Shown here piece by piece: positions 50,696 to 59,664 of a DNA stretch of 64,000 nucleotides. The first letter of the stretch is position 1. Every line of letters starts with the position of its first letter. The stretch is from assembly GCF_018127965.1 (NCBI RefSeq), contig NZ_CP072349.1, positions 391,501 to 455,500 on the forward strand. The letters are read 5' to 3'. The translations under genes were made by a program, and so were the position numbers. This stretch comes from Prevotella melaninogenica. GTDB taxonomy: Bacteria > Bacteroidota > Bacteroidia > Bacteroidales > Bacteroidaceae. A model generated the notes under the pieces. The model made no database searches. It was not told the origin of the DNA and saw only the letters and a program-made list of their open reading frames with translations.

Positions 50696-52573
50696 ATGAA
50701 AAAGAAACTTATAAGAATCATTCTTACGGCTGTACTCCTCGCTGGAGCATGGTTAGTAGAGCATTTCACAGCACTTCCAATGTGGCAGGTGCTGCTTGTT
50801 TATTTGGTCCCTTATCTGGTTATCAGTTATGATGTATTAGGTGAAGCGGTTGAGGGAATCATGGAAGGCGATCCTTTTGATGAAAACTTCCTTATGAGTA
50901 TTGCGACTATCGGAGCATTGCTCATCGGTTTTCTTCCTGGTGCCGAACCACAGTTTATCGAAGGAGTCTTCGTGATGTTGTTCTTCCAATTAGGCGAACT
51001 CTTTGAGCATTATGCGGAAGATAAGGCGCGCGACTCCATCTCTGAACTGATGGATATTCGTCCCGATGTAGCCAATGTGGAACGAAATGGAGTGGTAGTG
51101 AGCGTAAGTCCAGAGGAAGTGAAGATAGGTGAGACGGTGATTGTTAAACCAGGAGAGAAGATTCCATTAGATGGAAGAGTGCTTGAGGGCGCCTCCAGCC
51201 TTAATACCGTAGCCCTTACGGGTGAGAGTATGCCACGTGATGTAAGTGCAGGCATGGAAGTTATCTCTGGTTGTGTTAACCTTTCGGGTGTGTTAAAGGT
51301 GCAAGTTGAAAAGGCATATAGCGAGTCTACCGCTGCAAAGATTATCCAACTCGTTGAAGAGGCAGGTGATAACAAGTCACGCAGTGAGTCTTTCATTCGC
51401 CGTTTTGCACGTGTCTATACGCCTATCGTGGTGATTGCCGCTCTTGCTTTGGCTGTTATTCCTCCGTTCTTTTATGATAGTTACGCACCAGCCTTTGGTG
51501 TTTGGCTCTATCGTGCATTGACCTTCTTGGTTGTAAGTTGCCCATGTGCTTTGGTTATTTCTATTCCTCTTACCTTCTTTGCGGGTATCGGTGGGGCTTC
51601 TCATAAGGGAATCCTCATTAAGGGTGGTAACTATATGGATGCTTTGTCAAAGCTCTCTACGGTAGTATTCGATAAGACAGGAACATTGACACGTGGTACT
51701 TTTGATGTTGAGGCTATCCACCCAGAGAGACTCTCTGAGCATGAGTTGCTCCATTTAGCAGCCCATGTTGAACGTTATTCTACCCATCCAATTGCCCTTG
51801 CTCTCCGTATGGCATATGCGAATGAAAAGGATAATTGTACTGTTGAAGATATACAAGAAACAGCGGGACAGGGCATTACGGCTACTGTTAATAATCAGAA
51901 AGTAAGTGTTGGTAACAGCCGTTTAATGGCAACATTAGGTATTACAATCCCTATCTGCAAGCGTTGTACGAGCCATGCGGGTACGATTGTTCACGTTGCG
52001 ATTGATGGTGAATATGCAGGTCATATCGTTATCTCTGACCAGTTAAAGGCTGATGCTGTGAAGGCTATAGAGTCTCTGAAGCAGTTGGGGGTTAGTAAGA
52101 CAGTGATGCTGAGCGGCGACAAGAGGGAAGTTGTTGAGCAAGTTGCCGAGCAGACAAAGGTGACGGAATACTATGCCGAACTGCTCCCTACTGACAAAGT
52201 AAAGCATGTTGAGCGTCTCATTGCAGAGAAAAATGCAGGTGAAACAATCGCCTTTGTTGGTGATGGAATCAATGATGCACCAGTGTTGGCACGTGCTGAT
52301 GTGGGCATTGCTATGGGTGCTTTGGGAAGTGATGCAGCCATCGAAGCAGCTGATGTTGTGTTGATGGATGATAAACCTTCAAAGATTGCACTTGCTATTG
52401 AACTCTCACGTCGTACTATTTTCATTGCAAAGGAGAACGCATGGTTCGCCATCGGTATTAAAGTTGCAGTCCTTCTTCTTGCCACCTTTGGAATGGCAAG
52501 CATGGGATTAGCTGTCTTTGCTGATGTTGGCGTTATGGTTCTTGCCGTTCTTAATGCGATGAGAGCAAGATAG
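50696..52573 (+). CDS. Zn/Cd-type P1B heavy-metal ATPase
   Basis: About 625 residues. Metal-site CPC in SCPCALVISIPLTFF, phosphorylation DKTGTLTRG, TGES and GDGINDAPVLARADVGIAMG are all in place. There is no N-terminal heavy-metal domain, which is common in Bacteroidota. The CPC with a Zn/Cd/Pb-group C-terminal region suggests export of zinc, cadmium or lead. It follows the toxin-antitoxin operon and is followed by AT-rich palindromes. Confidence 0.9.
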   Translation: MKKKLIRIILTAVLLAGAWLVEHFTALPMWQVLLVYLVPYLVISYDVLGEAVEGIMEGDPFDENFLMSIATIGALLIGFLPGAEPQFIEGVFVMLFFQLGELFEHYAEDKARDSISELMDIRPDVANVERNGVVVSVSPEEVKIGETVIVKPGEKIPLDGRVLEGASSLNTVALTGESMPRDVSAGMEVISGCVNLSGVLKVQVEKAYSESTAAKIIQLVEEAGDNKSRSESFIRRFARVYTPIVVIAALALAVIPPFFYDSYAPAFGVWLYRALTFLVVSCPCALVISIPLTFFAGIGGASHKGILIKGGNYMDALSKLSTVVFDKTGTLTRGTFDVEAIHPERLSEHELLHLAAHVERYSTHPIALALRMAYANEKDNCTVEDIQETAGQGITATVNNQKVSVGNSRLMATLGITIPICKRCTSHAGTIVHVAIDGEYAGHIVISDQLKADAVKAIESLKQLGVSKTVMLSGDKREVVEQVAEQTKVTEYYAELLPTDKVKHVERLIAEKNAGETIAFVGDGINDAPVLARADVGIAMGALGSDAAIEAADVVLMDDKPSKIALAIELSRRTIFIAKENAWFAIGIKVAVLLLATFGMASMGLAVFADVGVMVLAVLNAMRAR

Positions 52574-52589
52574 AAAGGCGTTCTTCTCA

Positions 52590-52655
52590 ATTTATTTTCA
52601 TGAAAATAAATATTTTTCTTCATGAACGTAAATATTTATTTTCGTGAAAATAATT
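52590..52655. terminator. AT-rich palindromes after the P-type ATPase
   Basis: A perfect 22-bp palindrome (52590-52611, centre TTTTCATGAAAA) and a second stem of TTATTTTC/GAAAATAA type near 52636-52653, the latter followed by TTTCTTTTTT. Probably terminators. The rest of 52574-53088 contains the repeat at 52889 and the promoter at 53062. Confidence 0.6.
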
Positions 52656-52888
52656 TCTTTTTTACATGGAAGTAATTTGGTATCTGTCGTAAAGTAGCTA
52701 CGCAGATGCCATTTTTAATAGTGTGAAAAGCATGTTTTGATAAAGTAATAGAGTGTTCTCTTTCGGCTTATCTGGCATTCCGAGTGATACTACTATTGGT
52801 CTTTGTGATGCAAGCCTATGATTCCCTTTGAGCTATTGAGTTATTAATAAGGTTTCTTTTGCTTAGTGATTCGGTGTGACATCGCTGT

Positions 52889-52965
52889 CTGCACTATTGG
52901 TGTTCAGCGTCCGCACCATTGGTGCTCATCATCCGCACCATTGGTGCTGAGCCTTCGCACGTTGA
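52889..52965. repeat. GCACCATTGGTGC-family palindromic repeat
   Basis: CTGCACTATTGGTGTT, then GCACCATTGGTGC at 52913-52925 and at 52935-52947, separated by TCATCATCC, then TTCGCAC. Three units, the longest copy of the family here. Confidence 0.75.
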
Positions 52966-53061
52966 TAAAACATGAACTCTTTCATTCTTAAACAATGTTA
53001 CTACCATATGTTTTTACGATAAAAATAATTACGAAAAAAGCCAAATAAGAAAACTTTTATG

Positions 53062-53069
53062 TAAGTTTG
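53062..53069 (+). promoter_or_regulatory. -7 box (TAAGTTTG)
   Basis: TAnnTTTG match, 20 bp before the ATG at 53089. Confidence 0.5.
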
Positions 53070-53088
53070 CAGTAGAGAGTTGAGTGCT

Positions 53089-53682
53089 ATGCAGATACGA
53101 ATAGTCCTATTTTTCTTGTGGCTTTTGCTACCCCTCTCGCCACTTCAAGCACAGAAAGTGCTGGTTTGTGATGGGGCAACACGCTTTCCGATACGTGATG
53201 TATTGGTCAGTGTGGATGGGAAGAATGTGGGACTAACTACATGGCAAGGAATCATTAACCTACCTGATTCATTCCAAACAGCTACCTTTAAAAAGAAAGG
53301 TTATGCACCAGAGAAGTTGTTTCGGAGTGAGGTTTTGCGTGATACTGTCTTCCTTTTCCCTGCAGAACATTATTTGGATGAGGTAGTGGTAATAGGAAAG
53401 CAAGTTGTTGATGGGCGTGAACTGTTGAAGAAGATGCCGAAGCGAGACATCTTAGAAAAACGCCCGTCTGGTGGACTTGGTGGTTTCGATTTAGGTCTTA
53501 TACTTGACAAACGATACCGTAGAGACCGTAGGCATGTCAGAGAGTTGCGTGAAATTTTCAAGAAAATGGACGGTTTAGAGGATAAGGAAGACCCTATCCT
53601 CAAGGCTTATCGACAAACACAGCAGGAATTAAAAGCTGATTCTATTCAGAAAAAGAATGAGCAAAAAGAGCTGAAGAAATAG
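53089..53682 (+). CDS. Secreted carboxypeptidase-regulatory-like protein
   Basis: About 197 residues. A signal peptide (MQIRIVLFFLWLLLPLSPLQAQ) is followed by one carboxypeptidase-like regulatory beta domain (VLVCDGATRFPIRDVLVSVDG...GLTTWQGIINLP) as in Bacteroidota surface and TonB-linked proteins. The rest is charged and helical, ending in a Lys/Glu-rich tail. The start at 53089 is preferred; the ATG at 53080 adds three residues. Likely periplasmic; function unknown. Confidence 0.75.
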   Translation: MQIRIVLFFLWLLLPLSPLQAQKVLVCDGATRFPIRDVLVSVDGKNVGLTTWQGIINLPDSFQTATFKKKGYAPEKLFRSEVLRDTVFLFPAEHYLDEVVVIGKQVVDGRELLKKMPKRDILEKRPSGGLGGFDLGLILDKRYRRDRRHVRELREIFKKMDGLEDKEDPILKAYRQTQQELKADSIQKKNEQKELKK

Positions 53683-53818
53683 CTTTTAGTGTGAATATAG
53701 GTTAATTATTAGATTACTAAAGTAATCTTTTTGTATAGTTTACTTGATTTTTAGAAAAGTAAGTGTTACTTTTGTGGTGTGATAGATATCTTTACTTATT
53801 AATTAAAAAAGCTACTTT

Positions 53819-54310
53819 ATGAAAACAGATTATCTTTTACCCCACATCTTTAGGAAGGTTGGTTGGTTTATTTTTATCCCTTGTAGTGTCATGATTATGG
53901 TTTCTTGGTTAGGTATTAATGACTGGTTTAATGATGACAGACTAAGTTTTATTACCTTACACATTGGAAACTTGAGTTTCTTTACACCTGAACAGGAGGG
54001 ACGTTCTTTCTTTTATTTTGCGCAAGAAGACATGTTTTCTGAACTTGTTTACTGTTTAACCTTTACCTCTCTCTATATGATAGCATTTTCAAAGGAAAGA
54101 GTTGAGGATGAATATGTAGAACATCTCCGTATGCGTTCATTAGTATGGGCACTGAAAGTAAATACGATTTTCTTTGTAATCTTCACGTGGTTCTGCTTTG
54201 GTATGGTTTATATCACGTTGTTAATGCTATCAATGTTCAGCATATTTCTGCTGTTTCACTTCCGTTTTCTTTACGAACTACATAAAAGGAGAATAGATAA
54301 TGAAGAATAA
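53819..54310 (+). CDS. Four-helix membrane protein (DUF2975-like arrangement)
   Basis: 163 residues with four hydrophobic segments (VGWFIFIPCSVMIMVSWLGI, LTFTSLYMIAFSK, LKVNTIFFVIFTWFCFGMVYI, LLMLSMFSIFLLFHFRFLY). It ends in a frame overlapping the HTH gene by 11 bases. Membrane protein plus tiny XRE regulator is the DUF2975/YozG type of pair. Family call rests on this pairing rather than on a clear motif. Confidence 0.7.
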   Translation: MKTDYLLPHIFRKVGWFIFIPCSVMIMVSWLGINDWFNDDRLSFITLHIGNLSFFTPEQEGRSFFYFAQEDMFSELVYCLTFTSLYMIAFSKERVEDEYVEHLRMRSLVWALKVNTIFFVIFTWFCFGMVYITLLMLSMFSIFLLFHFRFLYELHKRRIDNEE

Positions 54311-54500
54311 TATAAGAGTAGAGCGGGCAATCAAACGCATGACTCAGGCGCAATTAGCAGAACTTATAGGGGTGTCCCGTCAAACGATTGTCGCTATTGA
54401 AAGCGAGAAGTATGTTCCCTCAACAGTTCTCAGTCTGAAGATTGCACGTGTTTTCGATAAGCGTGTAGATGATATTTTTGAACTTGAAGAAAACGATTAA
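54300..54500 (+). CDS. XRE-family regulator, YozG-like (66 aa)
   Basis: RMTQAQLAELIGVSRQTIVAIESEKYVPSTVLSLKIARVFDKRVDDIFEL is a complete HTH_3 domain, almost the whole protein. Overlaps the membrane gene, so they are translated together. Such pairs often autoregulate their operon. Confidence 0.85.
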   Translation: MKNNIRVERAIKRMTQAQLAELIGVSRQTIVAIESEKYVPSTVLSLKIARVFDKRVDDIFELEEND

Positions 54501-54633
54501 AGTCTTGTATTTATACTCCCTCTTTTTCGATATCATCGGTAATCATAATTATGAATTTTGAATTATGCATTATGAATTATCAAAGTAATCATAATTATGA
54601 ACTCTGAATTGTGAATTTAGAATTAAAAGAAAA

Positions 54634-54685
54634 TTGCCCGATGGACAAGGTGAAGATAACTCACACTTGCCTCATCGGACTCAAC
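54634..54685 (-). terminator. Terminator after ahpF
   Basis: CCGATGAGGCAAGTG and CACCTTGTCCATCGG form an imperfect 15-bp stem, followed by AATTTTCTTTT on the minus strand. Upstream at 54535-54632 are AT-rich copies of TCATAATTATGAA words. Confidence 0.65.
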
Positions 54686-54715
54686 ATATACTCAAGTCAG
54701 AGAAGATTAGTTGTA

Positions 54716-56269
54716 TTATATCACGCCACGGATACGGTCATCAAAGGCTGAAAGGGCTGCCTTAGCACCTTCTCCCATAGCGATTGTAATCTGTTTGTAA
54801 GGTACCGTTGTAACATCACCAGCAGCATATACGCCATTCAGACTTGTACGGTTGGTTGCATCAACGATAATTTCATTGCGTGGAGTAACCTCTACTTCGT
54901 CCTTGAAAGCATCGCTGTTTGGCGACAAACCAATCTGAACAAAGACACCATCTAAGGCTATTTCGCGCTCCTCGTCATTGGTGCGGTCCTTCACTTTGAT
55001 ACCCGATAGCTTCTGACCATCACCCAAGAGGGCTGTTGTCTGGGTAGAAAGGAACACCTCAACATTAGGCAGACTGGCTACTTTCTGCTGTAAAACCTCA
55101 TCGGCACGCATAGCATCAGCAAACTCAAGAACCGTCACGTGACGGCAGATACCAGCCAAGTCAATGGCTGCTTCGATACCAGAGTTACCACCACCGATGA
55201 CTGCTACGTCCTTACCTTTGTAGAAAGGACCATCGCAATGAGGGCAGAAATGCTCACCATGACCGATGTATTTCTCCTCATCTGGCAGACCAAGACGGCG
55301 CCAGCTTGCACCTGTTGCTATCACGACTGCAGGTGCGATGAAGGTTTCGCCACCACGTACAGAAACAGTCTTCACAGCCTCTTTCAGGTTGGTAGAAACC
55401 ACCTTACGATTGTCGAATATATCTATTGAATATTCATTGATATGGGTACGGAGGTCAGCAGCAAGCTGTGTACCTGTCGTTTTGGTAACAGAGATAAGAT
55501 TCTCGATGCCTGTTGTATCGTTTACCTGTCCTCCGATGCGCTCCGCAACGATAGCTACGCGCAAGCCTTTGCGGGCAGAGTAGATAGCAGAAGATGCTCC
55601 AGCAGGACCACCACCGAGTACGATAACATCATATTCACGTACTGTTTGCACCGCGTTTTCATCATGGTCGGTACCAACTTTGTCCTCTAATTCCTGCAAA
55701 AGGATACCGAGATCGCCACGACCTGTATGCAATGGCTCTCCATTAACGTACACAGAAGGTACGCCTTGTATGTTTAAACGTTGTATTTCATCCTGACATA
55801 GACCGCCGTCAACCATCTCATTGCTGATATTTGGGTTGATAAGCGACATTACGTTGAGTGCCTGAACAACGTCAGGACAGTTTGTACAGGTGAGTGATAC
55901 GTAGGTCTGAAGGCGGATTTCACCCTTCAGCGACTTGATACGTGCTGCAATCGCCTCGTCAGGAAGGTTCTTACCCTGTCCGTCAGAGTTAAGAATAGCA
56001 AGGAGCAACGAGGTAAACTCGTGTCCATTTGGTATACCACGGAAGCTGATACCAGTCTCTTCACCATTGCGAAGAATACTGAATGAGAATTGTTCTCCTT
56101 CCAGATAAACTGTCTTTATCTTGTCAGAAGTAGAGGCAATATCCTCTACGAAAGACGAAAACTCTGCTGAGTTCTCATCATTACTATTGCGAGTAACGCT
56201 AAGGGTTATATCAGATGAGAGCGAAGCAAAGACGCCCTTCACCTGTTCGAGTATGCTTGAATCTAACAT
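54716..56269 (-). CDS. ahpF: Alkyl hydroperoxide reductase subunit F
   Basis: 517 residues. N-terminal thioredoxin-like domain with CTNCPDVV, then FAD-binding motif VIVLGGGPAGASSAIYSARKGL, the redox CPHCDGP, NAD(P)-binding VAVIGGGNSGIEAAIDLAG and C-terminal YAAGDVTTVPYKQI. It carries electrons from NADH to AhpC. Downstream of ahpC with a terminator between them. Confidence 0.96.
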   Translation of the reverse strand: MLDSSILEQVKGVFASLSSDITLSVTRNSNDENSAEFSSFVEDIASTSDKIKTVYLEGEQFSFSILRNGEETGISFRGIPNGHEFTSLLLAILNSDGQGKNLPDEAIAARIKSLKGEIRLQTYVSLTCTNCPDVVQALNVMSLINPNISNEMVDGGLCQDEIQRLNIQGVPSVYVNGEPLHTGRGDLGILLQELEDKVGTDHDENAVQTVREYDVIVLGGGPAGASSAIYSARKGLRVAIVAERIGGQVNDTTGIENLISVTKTTGTQLAADLRTHINEYSIDIFDNRKVVSTNLKEAVKTVSVRGGETFIAPAVVIATGASWRRLGLPDEEKYIGHGEHFCPHCDGPFYKGKDVAVIGGGNSGIEAAIDLAGICRHVTVLEFADAMRADEVLQQKVASLPNVEVFLSTQTTALLGDGQKLSGIKVKDRTNDEEREIALDGVFVQIGLSPNSDAFKDEVEVTPRNEIIVDATNRTSLNGVYAAGDVTTVPYKQITIAMGEGAKAALSAFDDRIRGVI

Positions 56270-56297
56270 GGGGCTTGTAAATTTCTCTATATATTAT

Positions 56298-56336
56298 AAA
56301 AAAATGGAGAGACAAAGTCCGAAGACTTATCTCTCC
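56298..56336 (-). terminator. Terminator between ahpC and ahpF
   Basis: GGAGAGA...TCTCTCC outer stem with an inner AAGTC-TTCG-GACTT stem (a UUCG loop in RNA), followed on the minus strand by T7. It is very stable. It likely makes ahpC the more abundant product, with ahpF from readthrough. Confidence 0.8.
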
Positions 56337-56385
56337 ACCATAACTTCTATGACACTGTTATGTCTGTTATTACAGAAACTAAGTC

Positions 56386-56952
56386 TTAGAGCTTACCAAC
56401 AAGGTCGATGCTTGGCTTCAATGTCTCGCCACCCTGCTTCCACTTAGCTGGGCAAACCTCACCCTCGTGAGAAGCAACGAACAACGCAGCTTCAACCTTA
56501 CGAACGAGCTCATCAGCATTACGACCGATGCTGTTATCCTGGATTTCAGCAATCTTAACGAGACCCTCTGGGTTTACGAGGAATGTACCACGGTAAGCTA
56601 AACCCTCGTCCTCTTTGTATACACCGAAGCCACGGCTCAATACGCCAGTTGGGTCAGCAAGCATAGTGTACTTAATCTTCTTGATTCTATCAGAAGCATC
56701 GTGCCATGCCTTGTGTACGAAGTGAGTATCAGTACTTACTGAGAATACCTCTACGCCAAGACTCTTGAGCTGCTCGTACTTGTCAGCCAAATCCTCCAAC
56801 TCTGTAGGACATACGAAAGTGAAGTCAGCAGGATAGAAGAAGAAGAGTGCCCATTTGCCCTCGATATCCTTGCTTGAAACGGTCTTAAACTGTCCGTCCT
56901 GGAAAGCCTGAACGGTAAACTCTGGTGCGTGTGCATTAATAATTGGTTCCAT
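56386..56952 (-). CDS. ahpC: Alkyl hydroperoxide reductase subunit C (2-Cys peroxiredoxin)
   Basis: 188 residues. Peroxidatic Cys48 in FTFVCPTELEDL, resolving Cys near residue 167 in EVCPAKWKQG, and WALFFFYPADF before the first motif. Reduces peroxides with electrons from AhpF. A minus-strand -7 box TAACTTTG at 57008-57001 precedes it. oxyR sits 650 bp away, divergent. Confidence 0.97.
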   Translation of the reverse strand: MEPIINAHAPEFTVQAFQDGQFKTVSSKDIEGKWALFFFYPADFTFVCPTELEDLADKYEQLKSLGVEVFSVSTDTHFVHKAWHDASDRIKKIKYTMLADPTGVLSRGFGVYKEDEGLAYRGTFLVNPEGLVKIAEIQDNSIGRNADELVRKVEAALFVASHEGEVCPAKWKQGGETLKPSIDLVGKL

Positions 56953-57000
56953 ATCTTACTTAAAACTATTTATGTGATTAAATCTTTTTGTTTTGCATTG

Positions 57001-57008
57001 CAAAGTTA
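57001..57008 (-). promoter_or_regulatory. -7 box for ahpC (TAACTTTG)
   Basis: TAnnTTTG on the minus strand, giving a leader of about 40 nt. OxyR binding would be expected near it but no clear site could be read by eye. Confidence 0.5.
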
Positions 57009-57335
57009 GTATTTGTAATCATTACAAGCAATAGATAAAATCTATGTGCTGATTAATAAAATCTATCAAGATGTGTTATAACGCTGATTATAAATAAGTT
57101 ATATTCCTATATTTGGTAGATTAAAAGATTAGCATCTGATAAAACTTATACAAAACATCTACTTGATCTCTTCTCCTTACAATCAAAAAAACTTGTATGA
57201 TCTTTGAAAAGCAAGTTTGAAAAACTAATAAATGCAGGCTACTTGGGCTTAAATAACCCTTAGTTGGTAACAAGTTGTAGTCAGCATAATCATATATAAT
57301 AAGGCTGTTAACCATGGGCACGCGTAGTGTTAGGC

Positions 57336-57420
57336 GTCCGCACCATTGGTGCTAAGCCTTCGCACCATTAGTGTTGATGGGTGGTAAGGATGTTGGGTGA
57401 TGGTTGTTAGGTGTTGAAGA
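57336..57420. repeat. GCACCATTGGTGC repeat followed by TGGGTGATG-type repeat
   Basis: GCACCATTGGTGC at 57340-57352, then TTCGCACCATTAGTGTTGATGGG, then GGTGGTAAGGATGTTGGGTGATGG words. Both intergenic repeat families of the window meet here. The remainder of 56953-57599 holds only the two promoters. Confidence 0.65.
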
Positions 57421-57564
57421 AGACTGGTATGAAACTTATAAGGTGGTGAAGAATAATACTTATTTATAGTGATTGGAGGTGTATACACTCACTATAAAGG
57501 ATGAAAAAGACGAGTATAAAGCATAAAAACAGGATGATAAGACGGCTATTTGGCTTTTTTTATC

Positions 57565-57572
57565 TATTTTTG
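57565..57572 (+). promoter_or_regulatory. -7 box for oxyR (TATTTTTG)
   Basis: TAnnTTTG match, 27 bp upstream of the ATG at 57600. Confidence 0.5.
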
Positions 57573-57599
57573 TCATAGTCTATACATGGTATTAGAAGA

Positions 57600-58502
57600 A
57601 TGACACTACAACAATTAGAATATGTAATGGCAGTTTATCGGCTCAAGCATTTTGCAAAGGCAGCCGATGACTGCAATGTTACACAGCCTACACTTAGTTC
57701 GATGATTCAAAAGTTAGAAGACGAATTAGGTGTGAAAATCTTTGACCGTAAGCGTCAACCGATACAGCCTACACAAGCGGGTATGAAGGTGATTGAGGAG
57801 GCTTGGAAGGTGCTTAATCGTGCAAAGAAACTCAAGCAGATAATCGACGAGGAACGGCAGGTACTTACTGGTATCTTTGAGGTGGGTGTGCTACCGACGA
57901 TTGCACCTTATCTTATTCCGCGCTTCTTCCCACAGTTGATGAATGAACATCCCGAGATGGATGTGAGGATAACGGAGATGAAAACCGAGGATATGCGCAG
58001 GGCACTTCGCAGGGGTGATATAGATGCTGGTATCTTGGCACGTGTCGACGGACTTGAGGAGATGTCGTGTACATCGCTTTATCGTGAACAGTTCTTCGGT
58101 TATGTAGCAGAAGGCGACCCATTGTTTGAAAAGGAGTTTATTCGTCCTGCTGACTTGTCGGGAGAGTACTTGTGGTTGCTGGACGAAGGACATTGTTTCC
58201 GTGACCAGTTGGTGAAGTTCTGCCAGCTGAAGTCGGCTGCTTTAAGTAAGAAAAGTTATAACTTAGGAAGCATAGAGACCTTTATGCGTATCGTAGAGAA
58301 TGGTAAGGGAGTAACCTTTATACCCCAGCTTGCACTCTCACAGCTCACAACGGAGCAGCATCGTTTGGTACGTCCTTTCGCCCATCCTGTTCCTTCTCGT
58401 GAGATAATACTGATGACATCGCCAAACTTCATTCGTCATACATTGCTCCATATGCTTGCAGAAAGGATTAAAGAGTCCTTACCTGATGATTTACAAAGTT
58501 AA
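57600..58502 (+). CDS. oxyR: LysR-family peroxide regulator
   Basis: 300 residues. N-terminal winged HTH (MTLQQLEYVMAVYRLKHFAKAADDCNVTQPTLSSMIQKLEDELGVKIFDR) and a LysR effector domain. A cysteine in GHCFRDQLVKFC, at the position of the redox cysteines of OxyR, supports the name. It faces ahpCF, the classical target. Stop is followed by a CCCCAGC/GCTGGGG hairpin. Confidence 0.9.
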   Translation: MTLQQLEYVMAVYRLKHFAKAADDCNVTQPTLSSMIQKLEDELGVKIFDRKRQPIQPTQAGMKVIEEAWKVLNRAKKLKQIIDEERQVLTGIFEVGVLPTIAPYLIPRFFPQLMNEHPEMDVRITEMKTEDMRRALRRGDIDAGILARVDGLEEMSCTSLYREQFFGYVAEGDPLFEKEFIRPADLSGEYLWLLDEGHCFRDQLVKFCQLKSAALSKKSYNLGSIETFMRIVENGKGVTFIPQLALSQLTTEQHRLVRPFAHPVPSREIILMTSPNFIRHTLLHMLAERIKESLPDDLQS

Positions 58503-58548
58503 ATCTTAATAGCTTTCCTTGGGAAGTAATAGGAATAAGAATAGTGAA

Positions 58549-58575
58549 CCCCAGCTACTTTCACTGTGGCTGGGG
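58549..58575 (+). terminator. Hairpin after oxyR
   Basis: CCCCAGC and GCTGGGG with a 13-nt loop. Few Ts follow, so terminator strength is uncertain. Confidence 0.5.
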
Positions 58576-58664
58576 CTCATTGTAATCCTTAAAACAATCT
58601 TGTGAATTAAATGATAGAACCTGTAATTTAATATTAAATCTATTTATTTGTTGAGAGATTTTTG

Positions 58665-59618
58665 TTAATAGATGACTACAGCAGGGTTTGAAACATCAGT
58701 AGCAGCGTTCTGTTTTACGTTGTATTCGTCACATGCCCAGTTATAGTTGCCCTCGACAACATCGCGTGTGTACTCAGTAATACAGTTAGGGTCAGCTGCC
58801 CAATATTGCTTAACAGTCTTGCCACCCATCACCTTCTGTGGTGTCTTGTCATCAGGGTTAAGAATGAGTTTCAGACCCACTGATGTGTTCATCATCTCCA
58901 TATCGCCACGACTATTACCTGCTGCGAAGAGTGGGCGGGTCTTGATAAAGGTTCTTATAACCTCAGCCTTGCCCTCATCTTGTGGTGAAGGGAAAACAAT
59001 CTGGTCAGTAACGACACCGCTCATGGTGACGAGTGACTTCACACCAATTACACGATCCTCTTGGAAACCCAACTCTTCAACGCAGAAACGCTGATAGAGT
59101 AGCTCTGGAGAAGCAGAGATAACCCATGTTTCGAAGCCATAGTTGCGGAGGTTGGCAAGCAATGCTTTCATCTGAGGATAGAACTTATTTTGATACTTTT
59201 CATGGAAGCAATCGTCGCCAATGCGCTGTACTTCTTCAGGAGTAAGTCCACTGAGGAACTTAATACGGTCGTGCTCACGACTGATAGCATCCTCTTTTAT
59301 CATCTTGTCAACCAACTTGAACTTCTCAACAGACTTGGCATCCTTCTTGCCAGCATAGTTGCGACGAGCATATTCGTAGAGAGCTTCCTCTGCCAAATAG
59401 TAAGGAACCTGACCGAAGAGTGTTCCGTCACAATCGAATACAGCCACCTTACGGATGTTCATTGAGATAGTTGACTGGAGGAAAGCCTCAAGTTTTGCGT
59501 TGGTAGCATCAGTGAATCCTACAATCTTCTGATACTTGTAGGTCTGTGCTGAGAGCTGTATTACACCAATGAAAAGGAATACAGCAACGAGTTGCATGGT
59601 TCGTTTAAAATTCTTCAT
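58665..59618 (-). CDS. Periplasmic HAD-superfamily phosphatase
   Basis: About 317 residues. Signal peptide MKNFKRTMQLVAVFLFIGVIQLSAQ, then HAD motif I VAVFDCDGTLFG, motif II WVISASPELL and motif IV AAGNSRGDMEMM. This is like class B/C periplasmic acid phosphatases or glycerophosphate-type HAD enzymes. Its place beside glpF-glpK suggests it may free glycerol from phosphorylated compounds, but that is inference. Start at 59618 avoids a 42-residue N-terminal extension lacking a signal. Confidence 0.85.
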   Translation of the reverse strand: MKNFKRTMQLVAVFLFIGVIQLSAQTYKYQKIVGFTDATNAKLEAFLQSTISMNIRKVAVFDCDGTLFGQVPYYLAEEALYEYARRNYAGKKDAKSVEKFKLVDKMIKEDAISREHDRIKFLSGLTPEEVQRIGDDCFHEKYQNKFYPQMKALLANLRNYGFETWVISASPELLYQRFCVEELGFQEDRVIGVKSLVTMSGVVTDQIVFPSPQDEGKAEVIRTFIKTRPLFAAGNSRGDMEMMNTSVGLKLILNPDDKTPQKVMGGKTVKQYWAADPNCITEYTRDVVEGNYNWACDEYNVKQNAATDVSNPAVVIY

Positions 59619-59664
59619 AATAGTATTGTTTTTAGTTATTGATAATTTTTTATTGCCAAGTGGA

